From the NCBI RefSeq assembly GCF_001895145.1, contig NZ_BDIR01000013.1, positions 1-64,000 of the forward strand: a stretch of DNA of 64,000 bases. The letters run 5' to 3'. This DNA is from Arcobacter sp. LA11. GTDB lineage: Bacteria > Campylobacterota > Campylobacteria > Campylobacterales > Arcobacteraceae. The translations under genes and the position numbers were made by a program. Positions 53,794 to 62,856 of this stretch are shown here, piece by piece. Below the pieces are notes generated by a model, which worked only from the letters and a program-made list of their open reading frames with translations, was not told the origin of the DNA and did no database searches. Each line of letters opens with the position of its first letter. Position 1 is the stretch's first letter.

Positions 53794-54516
53794 TTATTTT
53801 TTTACTAAAGGCTTTTCGATTATGTAGCCATAACCTTTATGAGAAATGATAAAATCATCATCTTTAACTTTATCTTTTAATCTTTTCATAACTGTTCTAA
53901 AAGCAGAATCATTAGTATTAATATCATCCCATACAATTTCTTTAAACTTCTCAACAGGGACAACCTCTCCTATTTTTTCAATTAGAACTTTTAAAATATC
54001 TAATTCTTTTTTAGAAAGTTTTACAATATTCTCTTCATTGTAAAGTTTGTCATTGACTTTATTATATGTATAAATTTTATTTAAAACAAGTAAGTCATTT
54101 TCTTCTGATGAAACAGCATTATCTGCTAATACTTCTTCTTTTGCTTTTTTAAGCATTTCCATCATATTATCAATATTAAGAGGTTTTACAAAATATCCAA
54201 GAACCCTTAGATTAATCAATTTTAGTAAATCATCTTCATTCTTATGTGCACTTACAATAATAAATCTTTGATTAGGTACAAGATTTCTAATATCATCAAT
54301 CATTGATATACCATCTTTATTTGGCATTTTTAAATCAGTAAGAACCAAATCAAACTGTTTATTATCATTAAAATTGGTTTTAAATATAGAACTTGCTTCT
54401 TCACCATCGCAGGCTACAACAACTTCATCGAAAATTGTATTCAAATAAAATGAAAGAGTTTTTCTAGCAACATCTTCATCTTCTACTAATAAAACCCTTG
54501 TAGAGTAATTTTTCAT
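53794..54516 (-). CDS. Response regulator, receiver plus winged helix
   Basis: A 240-residue regulator has a receiver domain (residues ~7-130) with acidic pocket LLVEDED, phosphorylation Asp in LVLTDLKMP, Ser switch (IIVSAHK) and Lys (GYFVKPL). The winged helix (~150-235) is LSKKELDILKVLIEKIGEVVPVEKFKEIVW...FIISHKGYGYIIEK. It follows the kinase at 54567 by about 50 bases on the same strand, so the two should be partners. It is a relative of the regulators at 10951 and 30231. Confidence 0.9.
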   Translation of the reverse strand: MKNYSTRVLLVEDEDVARKTLSFYLNTIFDEVVVACDGEEASSIFKTNFNDNKQFDLVLTDLKMPNKDGISMIDDIRNLVPNQRFIIVSAHKNEDDLLKLINLRVLGYFVKPLNIDNMMEMLKKAKEEVLADNAVSSEENDLLVLNKIYTYNKVNDKLYNEENIVKLSKKELDILKVLIEKIGEVVPVEKFKEIVWDDINTNDSAFRTVMKRLKDKVKDDDFIISHKGYGYIIEKPLVKK

Positions 54517-54566
54517 GTCTTTATTTCCCGATATTTATTTTGCAAGATTATATCAAAAAAGTTATT

Positions 54567-57152
54567 TTAAAGTGGTAAATTAATGATAAAAGTAATCCCG
54601 TCCTTAATGTTTTTAACATTTATATTACCATTCATATTTTTTTCAATAATTGTTTTTGCCATATAAAGACCTATTCCTGTACCCTGATTTTCGAACTTTG
54701 TAGTAAAGTAAGGTTCAAACATACGTTCTTTTATTTTAGGTGAAACCTCACCACAATTATTAGAAAGTTTGATAATGGCTAAATCGTCTCTTTCTTTTTC
54801 AATAATAATATTTACCTCAGGAGAAAAATCAATAGTTTTCTTTTTTATAATAGCTGCATCACTTGCATTATTCAATATATTTAAAATAACTTGTTGAAAT
54901 TCATTTTTATAATTTACAGTTTCAATTTCATCTCCAAGAATATTTAATATAATTCCACTTTCTTCAAACTGAGTATCAATTATTTTTGAACTTTGAATTA
55001 TTGCTTCTTTTATATCAAATTTAATTTTATCTTTTGTTGGTTGATAAAAATTCCTAAAATCATCAATTGTTTGAGACATATAATCTATTTGTATTTTAGT
55101 ATCTTTTATAATATCATCTAATTCATTTTTTGAAAGTTCTCCATAATTATCCCTAATAAAATGTGTTAATAGATTGATATTATTTAAAGGTTGTCTCCAT
55201 TGATGAGCAATATTTCCGAGCATCTCTCCCATAGCTGCAAGTTTACTTTGATGTACTAAAAGTCTATCTTTCTCAGTATTTTTAGCAACTTCATCTTGAA
55301 TTTTTAATGTTAATTCTTCTTCATGTAATTTCATTCTTGTAATATCATTTATATATCCATAAAGATGTGTGATATTTCCAAAATCATCTTTTAGAAAAAT
55401 AGTTCTATTAAATACCCATCTTATTTCACCATCTTTATCTTTTACTCTATGTACTTGAGTGAAAGATTTCTTATCATTTCTAATTGCTTCTTGAATATCA
55501 TTTTTAAAATTTTCTAAATCATCTTCATGAATAAACTCAAAATATTTTATATTACCTTTCTCAAAATCATCAACATCATAGCCGTATGAATTTATACTTT
55601 TTGAAGTGTATTGAACTGAGAACTCTTCATCATTTTTCCATTTAAAAATTACTATTCTTCCATATTCAACAAGTAAATCAACATATTGAAGTTCTTTTGT
55701 CAATTTTTTTCTTTGTTCAATATCCATAGACATCATTAACATACGTTTTAGCTTTCTTTCTTTATCTTCAAAAGCTTTACCTCGAACTAAAATCCATTTA
55801 TAGTTATTTGATTTATCTTTTATTCTATATTCAGCTATATAATGATCACTCTTACCTTTAAAATGCTCTTTTAATCTTTTTTCAACACTTTCTCTATCAT
55901 CAACATGAATTAGGTCTAACCACTCATCTAATGTATTTACATCACCATTTTTATAGCCAAACATATCTAACCATTTTCTAGAAAAATATATTTGTTTAGT
56001 TTTTAAATCAATATCCCACAACCCATCATTTGAAGCAATAATAGCTAATTCATATCTATCTTTCCATTTTTTATATAAAATATTTTTTGTTTCTAATCTT
56101 TTATTATATCTATGAAAAATTTTATTTATAAATTTAGAAAAAATAATAGAAGCTACTATTAAAAAAAATGCTATTAACATTACAATCGCAATTGCAATAG
56201 ATAGTTTTGAATTGTACTCATATTCAAGAGTTGAAACTTTTGAAGGAAAAGCATAACTTTTAACAGAAACTAAGAAGTTATATTTTGTAAAATTATATAT
56301 ATTTGAAGACTTTTGCACGTCTTCATTTTTTTTATATTTTCTTAAAATTTCATTTGAACTATTTAATCTATCCTTTTCTAAAATATATTTAGCATTGAGT
56401 CTTTGTCCTTTATTATAATAATTGTAAACATATCCTAAATCATAATCATAGAACCAAAAATAGCTTTCACTATAATATTTACTTTTCTGTACAATTGAAT
56501 TTAGTATCGCATCTCTTGTAGAATCTTTCATATCATCTATCTTTGAAAATGCTCCTAAAAACCAATTTTTATTCTCTATATTTTTAAAATAACTTAATCT
56601 AATTTTGTTCTTTTGATTATCAATCCAATAAATTAAATTATCATCACCTATATATAGAATACTTTTTAACATGTGATATTGAAAATTACTTAACTCTAAT
56701 TTTGAGTTGGTAATTACTTTTAAATAGTTAATAATATTTTCACCATAAAAAATATTGAAACTTGTTTTATCAAAAATTACAAATTCTAAATTAGTATGCT
56801 CTTCTATACTCTTTAATTCACTTTTTAAACTTTTAAAATCTATATCTTCATTTGCATATTTAATATATCCACTTAATTGTAATACAGCTTGATTTAAACT
56901 AAATTCTTCTTTATCAAAAGCTGCACTTGCAGTTGATTTTATATCATCTACATATTGATTTAAAATTAGCTTTTGATTAAATGTTTCTTCTTGTGAGAAT
57001 AGTTTGATCTCATTATTTTTATTAAATTCTAATATAAATATAATGACAATAATTGATAAAGCTGAACTTATAAAAACAAAGACTAAAGGAGTAAATACTA
57101 GCTGTTTTCTAATATCAGAAAGTGTATAGAATTTTCTTTTTTTTAAAAACAT
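54567..57152 (-). CDS. Membrane histidine kinase with periplasmic sensor and two PAS domains
   Basis: The 861-residue kinase has two membrane helices (about 20-42 and 320-343) around a Cache-like periplasmic region of ~275 residues (NWFLGAFSKIDDM and YYSESYFWFYDYDLGYVYNYYNKG). Two PAS domains (~365-485 and ~490-615), a coiled coil and the kinase core follow: H-box [13 protein letters not shown] box ILNILNNASD, NNCGE and GTGIGLYMA. The G1 box reads NNCGE and not DNAGG, a notable departure that might affect ATP binding. The response regulator at 53794 is the likely partner. The first base overlaps the truA stop. Confidence 0.88.
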   Translation of the reverse strand: MFLKKRKFYTLSDIRKQLVFTPLVFVFISSALSIIVIIFILEFNKNNEIKLFSQEETFNQKLILNQYVDDIKSTASAAFDKEEFSLNQAVLQLSGYIKYANEDIDFKSLKSELKSIEEHTNLEFVIFDKTSFNIFYGENIINYLKVITNSKLELSNFQYHMLKSILYIGDDNLIYWIDNQKNKIRLSYFKNIENKNWFLGAFSKIDDMKDSTRDAILNSIVQKSKYYSESYFWFYDYDLGYVYNYYNKGQRLNAKYILEKDRLNSSNEILRKYKKNEDVQKSSNIYNFTKYNFLVSVKSYAFPSKVSTLEYEYNSKLSIAIAIVMLIAFFLIVASIIFSKFINKIFHRYNKRLETKNILYKKWKDRYELAIIASNDGLWDIDLKTKQIYFSRKWLDMFGYKNGDVNTLDEWLDLIHVDDRESVEKRLKEHFKGKSDHYIAEYRIKDKSNNYKWILVRGKAFEDKERKLKRMLMMSMDIEQRKKLTKELQYVDLLVEYGRIVIFKWKNDEEFSVQYTSKSINSYGYDVDDFEKGNIKYFEFIHEDDLENFKNDIQEAIRNDKKSFTQVHRVKDKDGEIRWVFNRTIFLKDDFGNITHLYGYINDITRMKLHEEELTLKIQDEVAKNTEKDRLLVHQSKLAAMGEMLGNIAHQWRQPLNNINLLTHFIRDNYGELSKNELDDIIKDTKIQIDYMSQTIDDFRNFYQPTKDKIKFDIKEAIIQSSKIIDTQFEESGIILNILGDEIETVNYKNEFQQVILNILNNASDAAIIKKKTIDFSPEVNIIIEKERDDLAIIKLSNNCGEVSPKIKERMFEPYFTTKFENQGTGIGLYMAKTIIEKNMNGNINVKNIKDGITFIINLPL

Positions 57153-57874
57153 TAATAAAACACCTTTGTTAAATAAAGACCATATGGACTAGCAGGAATC
57201 CTAAAAACACGTTTTTCTTTTTTTAGTTGTGCTTTTAAGTCTTCAATTGATAATTTACCTTCACTAAGTTTTAGTAAACTTCCAACCATTAGCCTTATTT
57301 GTGACCTTAAATAAGAGTTCGCTACAAACTTAAAAACATAAATATCTTTGTATTTATAAAATTTTGCATCAAATACAATTCTAACTGTATTATCTTTATC
57401 ACTACCTTTCTTATGAAAATATTCAAAATCATGTGTTCCAATAAAACAACTTATAGCTTCTTTTATTTTTTCTTCATCTATTTTTTCATAAAAAGATATA
57501 TACTTAGAATTAAAAACACTTAACTCTTGTTGCGTAACTATATAACGATAAACTCTTTTTTTCGCATGAAATCTTGAATGAAATGAATCTTCAACTTCAA
57601 CTATCTTTTTTATTTTTATAGAATCAGGAAGATGTTTATTCATTATAGATTTAAGTTTATTTAAATTTTTCCAAAATGCAGGTAGCTGGCAATTAAAAAC
57701 TTGCCCTGTAGAATGAACATCTCTATCTGTTCTACCACTTAAAATTATTTTAGTATTAATATTTATAGATTTAAAAGCTTCTTGTAATTTATCTTCTACA
57801 CTTAAACCATTAGGCTGTGTTTGTGAACCTAGATATGAAGTACCATCGTAAGATATTGTAAATTTTGCATTCAT
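57152..57874 (-). CDS. truA: tRNA pseudouridine synthase A
   Basis: The enzyme makes pseudouridine at positions 38-40 of tRNA anticodon arms. The 240-residue protein has the catalytic Asp in SGRTDRDVHSTGQV, the N-terminal MNAKFTISYDGTSYLGSQTQP and the C-terminal FVANSYLRSQIRLMVGSLLKL. It is 1 base from the lptG-like gene and overlaps the kinase gene by one base, so it is part of a compact housekeeping operon. Confidence 0.96.
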   Translation of the reverse strand: MNAKFTISYDGTSYLGSQTQPNGLSVEDKLQEAFKSININTKIILSGRTDRDVHSTGQVFNCQLPAFWKNLNKLKSIMNKHLPDSIKIKKIVEVEDSFHSRFHAKKRVYRYIVTQQELSVFNSKYISFYEKIDEEKIKEAISCFIGTHDFEYFHKKGSDKDNTVRIVFDAKFYKYKDIYVFKFVANSYLRSQIRLMVGSLLKLSEGKLSIEDLKAQLKKEKRVFRIPASPYGLYLTKVFY

Positions 57875-57875
57875 T

Positions 57876-58895
57876 CTAATACTGCTGTTTTATACTTCTT
57901 ATATAAATGAAATATGTACCAACAAGCCAAGATATTGGAACAATATAAAGAGAATGCAGTAAAATATTTTCTGTTACTGTTTCCATCAAAATATAATACA
58001 CAACCACAGAAATCAAACAAAAAGCTACAGCTCTATTTTTTTCATAACGTGGATTAAAATATCCAAAAGAGATCACTAAGAAAAGAGATAGGATAGGGAA
58101 TAATGAAGTTAAAATATAAAATGTGAATTTATCAAAATCTTCACCTTTCGATAACCATTTTTTCCAATATGCATAAGAGGTTGTAAAACTTTTTTCTTTT
58201 TTACTATTTGCTATAGAGTCATTTATATCCATTACTTTATAATTGATTTGATTTAACTCTTCTTCATTTATATGAAAAGACTTTCCATCTGATAATTTAA
58301 AATTTAGCTCTCCCTTATTATTATCTAATACAGCTGTTTTTGCAATAATAAATTGATCTTGATTATTTTGTGTTTTGAAAAGTTTTACAGAAGAATAAGT
58401 TTTATCTTTTTTACCATTTATATAAATTAGCCATTCACCAAATTTTTGACCAAATTCTGATGCTTTTATATTAAAGTTAGCCTCTTTTTTCTTTTGTTCT
58501 AAAAATCTCTCATTTAAAAACTTTGCCTTAGGTATAAGACCAACAGAGATTACAATTAATGATATTGATAATAACAAAGTAACAGGCAAGAATATTTTTA
58601 ATATCTTCATTGGATTTAAACCAAAAGAAGTAATAACAATTAATTCATATTCACTAGATAACTTAGATAAAGTTATTACTAATGATACAAAAAATGATAT
58701 AGGGGTTGTATAAAATATAATTGTAGGAATTACATACATATATAATCTAAAAAGCTCAAATATATCCATAGTAATTACAGAAGTTAATGCAGCAATTTTA
58801 ACTAAAAAAATAACTGAAGTAATAAAATACAATCCTAAAAAAATAGGAAAAAACGTGTGTGATAACTGATCAAATAAATACTGTTTTAATTTCAA
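57876..58895 (-). CDS. LptF/LptG-family lipopolysaccharide export permease
   Basis: The 339-residue protein has about six membrane helices, three on each side of a periplasmic beta domain (residues ~115-265). The N-terminal block LKQYLFDQLSHTFFPIFLGLYFITSVIFLVK and SSEYELIVITSFGLNPMKILK are typical of YjgP/YjgQ proteins. These pair with LptB to pull LPS from the inner membrane. Which of LptF or LptG it is cannot be decided from sequence alone. It overlaps the prepilin peptidase gene by 4 bases. Confidence 0.88.
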   Translation of the reverse strand: MKLKQYLFDQLSHTFFPIFLGLYFITSVIFLVKIAALTSVITMDIFELFRLYMYVIPTIIFYTTPISFFVSLVITLSKLSSEYELIVITSFGLNPMKILKIFLPVTLLLSISLIVISVGLIPKAKFLNERFLEQKKKEANFNIKASEFGQKFGEWLIYINGKKDKTYSSVKLFKTQNNQDQFIIAKTAVLDNNKGELNFKLSDGKSFHINEEELNQINYKVMDINDSIANSKKEKSFTTSYAYWKKWLSKGEDFDKFTFYILTSLFPILSLFLVISFGYFNPRYEKNRAVAFCLISVVVYYILMETVTENILLHSLYIVPISWLVGTYFIYIRSIKQQY

Positions 58896-59680
58896 TTAAA
58901 AACCTTTGAAATATTAAAAAAATATTCAACTAAAAAACCTAAAACTAAATATGGAATAAATGGTGTTTGAATATCTTTTTTTATAAAATTAAAATAAATT
59001 GCTGGTATTATAGCAAAAACTGATGATAAAAATATAGCAATCAATGCTCCTTTAATACCTAAAACAACTCCTAAGGTGGCTAGAATAGGTATATCACCTT
59101 CTCCTAAGGCTTCTTGTTCTCGTAAACTTTCATCTTTTAACATCCTTGACTTTATATTTTGAATATAAAAAGTTACAAGAAAATTTAATAAGACAAAAGC
59201 TCCAGAAACCATAAATGCATATTTAAAAGCATCTATTAAATTTAATTCCGTAATAAAGAAAGAAAAAACAAAAACTATTAAAAGTAAATAATCAGGTACA
59301 GCTTTATATTTAAAATCAATAAAAGATAATACAATTAAAGTATAAAAAAATATCATTGAAATAAATAAATTTATATTCATACCAAGTTTTATAAACAAAG
59401 CTGTAGTTATAACTCCAGTTAAAATTTCTACAATAGGATATTGAATTGAAATCTTTTCATTGCAATAAGCACATTTTCCTTTTAAAAAGAAGAATGAAAA
59501 AATAGGAATATTATGATACCAAAGAATTGTATGATTGCATTTAGGGCATGAACTTCTTGGACTTATAAAAGATTCTTTTAAAGGTAATCTAATAATTAAT
59601 ACATTTAAAAATGATCCAAAAACTATACCAAAAATAAAACTAAATACCTCCAAATCTTCTCTCTCTTGAATTAAAATCAC
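58892..59680 (-). CDS. pilD: Prepilin peptidase (type IV leader peptidase)
   Basis: This membrane aspartic protease cleaves and methylates type IV pilin-like proteins. The 262-residue protein has the N-terminal FGIVFGSFLNVLIIRLP, two zinc-type Cys pairs (CPKCN, CAYCN) and the catalytic Asp in FIDFKYKAVPD and GEGDIPILATLG. The ATG at 59680 lies 41 bases inside uppS; a TTG at 59653 (LEVFSFIFG) preceded by GAGAG is a likely true start. No pilin gene is visible in the window. Confidence 0.92.
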   Translation of the reverse strand: MILIQEREDLEVFSFIFGIVFGSFLNVLIIRLPLKESFISPRSSCPKCNHTILWYHNIPIFSFFFLKGKCAYCNEKISIQYPIVEILTGVITTALFIKLGMNINLFISMIFFYTLIVLSFIDFKYKAVPDYLLLIVFVFSFFITELNLIDAFKYAFMVSGAFVLLNFLVTFYIQNIKSRMLKDESLREQEALGEGDIPILATLGVVLGIKGALIAIFLSSVFAIIPAIYFNFIKKDIQTPFIPYLVLGFLVEYFFNISKVFN

Positions 59681-60326
59681 TAATTAAATCATCAAGCTCT
59701 AAAGGATTGAATTCTGGCCAATAAGTATTTACAAAAAACATCTCAGCATAGGCATTTTGCCATAAAAGATAATTAGAAAGCCTTACTTCACCACTTGTAC
59801 GAATTAACATATCAACAGATGGTATTCCTGCTGTATCTAAACAAGATTCGAAATTTTCTTTATTTATTTCTAAATTATCTTTTGTAAGTTTTTTAATTGC
59901 TCTTAAAATCTCATCTTGAGAACCATAATTTAAAGCTAAAATTTGAGTTAACCTTCTTCCTTTAGAAGTTTTTTCTTCTGTGTCTTTTATAATCTTTTGT
60001 AATGATTTTGAAAATCTTGATAAATCTCCAATAGCTTTAAATCTAATTGAGTTTTCTAAGTAAACTTCTAATTCATTTTTCAAATATTTTTCTAAAAGTT
60101 TCATCAAAAATTCAACTTCTAGTTTAGGTCTTGTCCAGTTTTCAGTAGAAAATGCATATAAAGTCAAATATTTGACTCCAATATTAGAACAATGCTGAGT
60201 TATACTTCTAACTACTTTTGCTCCTTGTTCATGACCAGCAGTTCTTTTTAAATTTCTCTCTTTCGCCCATCTTCCATTGCCATCCATAATAATTGCAATA
60301 TGAGCAGGTATTAAATTATCACTCAT
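59640..60326 (-). CDS. uppS: Undecaprenyl diphosphate synthase
   Basis: The enzyme builds the C55 lipid carrier for cell-wall and LPS synthesis. The ATG at 60326 gives MSDNLIPAHIAIIMDGNGRWAKERNL, the normal family start with catalytic Asp in MDGNGRWA; a GTG at 60341 would add five residues. LYAFSTENWTRPKLEVEFLM and LIRTSGEVRLSNYLLWQNAYAE are conserved blocks. It overlaps coaBC by 8 bases. Confidence 0.96.
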   Translation of the reverse strand: MSDNLIPAHIAIIMDGNGRWAKERNLKRTAGHEQGAKVVRSITQHCSNIGVKYLTLYAFSTENWTRPKLEVEFLMKLLEKYLKNELEVYLENSIRFKAIGDLSRFSKSLQKIIKDTEEKTSKGRRLTQILALNYGSQDEILRAIKKLTKDNLEINKENFESCLDTAGIPSVDMLIRTSGEVRLSNYLLWQNAYAEMFFVNTYWPEFNPLELDDLISDFNSRERRFGGI

Positions 60327-61545
60327 ATTCTTTAAATTCACCTTTTAAAGTATCTAAAATATCACAAGAGATTTTAATTTTCTCTCCATTAAACTTATAG
60401 CTATTCTCTTTTAAAATCAATTCTATTTCATTTGAATCTGAACCAAATGAGTTTTTATCATCTAAAATATTTAAACAAACTCCATCAAGTTTCTTTTTTT
60501 CTAACATATTCTGAGCATTTGATAAGGCCATAGTTTCATCCATTTCGGCTTTAAAACCAATTGAAATAAGATTATCCTTATCCAATGAACTTAAAATATC
60601 TATGTTTTGTTTTAAATCAAGTTTCCAAAATGAACCAAGCATATCTTTTTTTAATTTTCCATCTTGAGGAGTAGTTGGTAAATAATCACTAATTGCTGCA
60701 ATCATAAATAAAAAAGGTTTTCTTTTAGAATCTTTTTTTGCAATTTGAATTGAAGCAACTAAATTTTCATACATTTGAGCACTACTTTGGACAGGAATAA
60801 CATTTATCTCTTTTGGTAAACTCTCATATCCTCTAGTGCTTACCAAACAAACATCCGCACCTTTTAAATATAAAGATAAAGCCATAGAAGATGCCATTTT
60901 TCCAGAAGAGAAATTTGACACATATCTTACATCATCTATTTTTTCAATTGTTCCTCCACCACTTAATACTACTTTTCTACTATTCCAATAATCATCTTTA
61001 AGTAACTGCCTAGCTGTGGTATAAAATATCTCTTCTGGTTCAGCCATTGCACCATCACCAACGTCTTTACAAGCTAATTCTTTTACTTGTGATGAAACAA
61101 TTTTAAAGTTACAAACTTTTAGTTTATTAAGACTCTCTTGCGTAATTGGATTATTTAACATATTTGTATTTGCTGCTGGTGCAATCAATTTTATATTAGG
61201 ATAAGCAAGTACAGTTTGTGTTAAAAGATTATCTGCAATACCATTTGCAAATTTATTAATTGTATTAGCACTAGCAGGAGCAATTACAAAAACATCTGCC
61301 CATTTTCCAATATCTATATGATTATAATCTGAATCTTTATCCCAACTTTCAGTCTCTTCATCTAATACTTTGTTTTGAGAAATTGCTTCAAATGTAATTG
61401 GTGCTATAAATTTTTTTGAACTATCAGTCATAATAACTTTTACATTAGCCCCTGCTTTTATGTATAGTCTAATTAATTCTAAACTTTTATAAATTGCTAT
61501 TGAAGCAGTAACTGCAACTAATATGTTTTTATCTTTTAGTAACAT
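60319..61545 (-). CDS. coaBC: Bifunctional coenzyme A biosynthesis protein CoaBC
   Basis: One protein joins phosphopantothenoylcysteine synthase and decarboxylase. The 408-residue protein has the FMN-binding decarboxylase half (residues ~1-180, VAVTASIAIYKSLELIRL, PASANTINKFANGIADNLLT, PAANTNMLNNP) and the synthase half (~190-400, VLSGGGTIEKIDDVRYVSNFSSGKMASSMA). The full length is present. It lies 9 bases after glmU. Confidence 0.96.
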   Translation of the reverse strand: MLLKDKNILVAVTASIAIYKSLELIRLYIKAGANVKVIMTDSSKKFIAPITFEAISQNKVLDEETESWDKDSDYNHIDIGKWADVFVIAPASANTINKFANGIADNLLTQTVLAYPNIKLIAPAANTNMLNNPITQESLNKLKVCNFKIVSSQVKELACKDVGDGAMAEPEEIFYTTARQLLKDDYWNSRKVVLSGGGTIEKIDDVRYVSNFSSGKMASSMALSLYLKGADVCLVSTRGYESLPKEINVIPVQSSAQMYENLVASIQIAKKDSKRKPFLFMIAAISDYLPTTPQDGKLKKDMLGSFWKLDLKQNIDILSSLDKDNLISIGFKAEMDETMALSNAQNMLEKKKLDGVCLNILDDKNSFGSDSNEIELILKENSYKFNGEKIKISCDILDTLKGEFKEYE

Positions 61546-61554
61546 ATCTATTCT

Positions 61555-62850
61555 TTAATTTTTATTCTCAAAATGTTTATAAAAATAACCATCTACTGTT
61601 CTTTTTTTTGCTCTTGTAGTATAAAGTTGACCATCTTTTACATTTTGAGTTACAGTTGAACCTGCACCTATTAAACTATTATCTTCAATAGTTACAGGAG
61701 CTACAAACTGTGTATCAGAACCTACAAACACATTTTTACCTATAATTGTTTTATATTTATTAATACCATCATAATTACAAGTAATTGTTCCACAACCTAT
61801 ATTTGTTCCTTCATCAATTTCACAATCGCCAAGATATGACAAATGCCCTGCTTTTACACCAGTTAACTTTGCTTTTTTTGTTTCAACAAAGTTACCAATA
61901 TGTGTTTCATTTAAAATACTTCCGGGTCTTACTCTAGCCATTGGTCCAACATCAGAATCTTCAATAACTGAATCTTCTACTATTGAATTTGTTTTTATAT
62001 GAGAATTTATGATTTTTGTATTTCCTAAAAGTGTAACTCCATTTTCTAAAATAGACTCTCCTTCAATAGAAACACCTTCTTCTATATAAATAGTATCAGG
62101 TAATCTCATAATTACACCAGCTTTTAAAAACTCATGTTTTAATCTATTTTGATGAATAACCTCTGCATCAGCTAATTCAACTTTTGAATTAACCCCTTTA
62201 AAATTCTCTTCATTTACAGCAAGTGGTTTTAGAACTTTTCCTTGAGTAATTGCCATTTCAATTAAATCTGTAATATAATATTCTGCTTGAGCGTTGTCAT
62301 TTGAAAGATTTGGAAGATTCTCTAGTAAAAATTTTGTGTCAAATTGATAAATACCAGCATTTGCAGTTGTAACTGCTAATTCTTGCTCATTTGCATCTTT
62401 TTGTTCAACAATCTTTTTAACAGAACCATTCTCAATAATCACTCTTCCATATCCATCTGCACTTTCAAGTTCAAGAACTGACATAACAATTGTTGCATCT
62501 AAATTAAACTTTTTAAGTTCGTCTGCTTGAATTAAAGGCATATCACCATTTAAAACTAATACTTGGTCATATTTTGGAGTTATTCCCATAACTGCACCAC
62601 CAGTTCCAGGGTAATTTTCATGGTCTTGGATCACATAATTAATACCAGTAAAATATTTTTCCATTTCTGCTTTCACTTTTGAAGCTTGATGAAAAAGAAC
62701 CACTGTAATATCATCACTTAGTTCTAAGGCTTCCTTTATTGAATAATATAACATTGCTTTACCAGAAATTTTATGTAATACTTTTGGTAATTTAGATTTC
62801 ATTCTTGTACCAGCACCTGCTGCTAAAATAATAATTGATTTATTAAACAT
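61555..62850 (-). CDS. glmU: Bifunctional UDP-GlcNAc pyrophosphorylase/GlcN-1-P acetyltransferase
   Basis: The protein makes UDP-GlcNAc for peptidoglycan and LPS. The 431-residue protein has the N-terminal uridyltransferase domain (ILAAGAGTRMKSKLPKVLHKISGK) and a C-terminal left-handed beta-helix with hexapeptide repeats (GVSIEGESILENGVTLLGNTKI... GCGTITCNYDGINKYKTIIG). The His/Asn/Tyr acetyltransferase region NYDGINKYKT is present. The length is usual for Campylobacterota. Confidence 0.97.
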   Translation of the reverse strand: MFNKSIIILAAGAGTRMKSKLPKVLHKISGKAMLYYSIKEALELSDDITVVLFHQASKVKAEMEKYFTGINYVIQDHENYPGTGGAVMGITPKYDQVLVLNGDMPLIQADELKKFNLDATIVMSVLELESADGYGRVIIENGSVKKIVEQKDANEQELAVTTANAGIYQFDTKFLLENLPNLSNDNAQAEYYITDLIEMAITQGKVLKPLAVNEENFKGVNSKVELADAEVIHQNRLKHEFLKAGVIMRLPDTIYIEEGVSIEGESILENGVTLLGNTKIINSHIKTNSIVEDSVIEDSDVGPMARVRPGSILNETHIGNFVETKKAKLTGVKAGHLSYLGDCEIDEGTNIGCGTITCNYDGINKYKTIIGKNVFVGSDTQFVAPVTIEDNSLIGAGSTVTQNVKDGQLYTTRAKKRTVDGYFYKHFENKN

Positions 62851-62856
62851 TTATAA

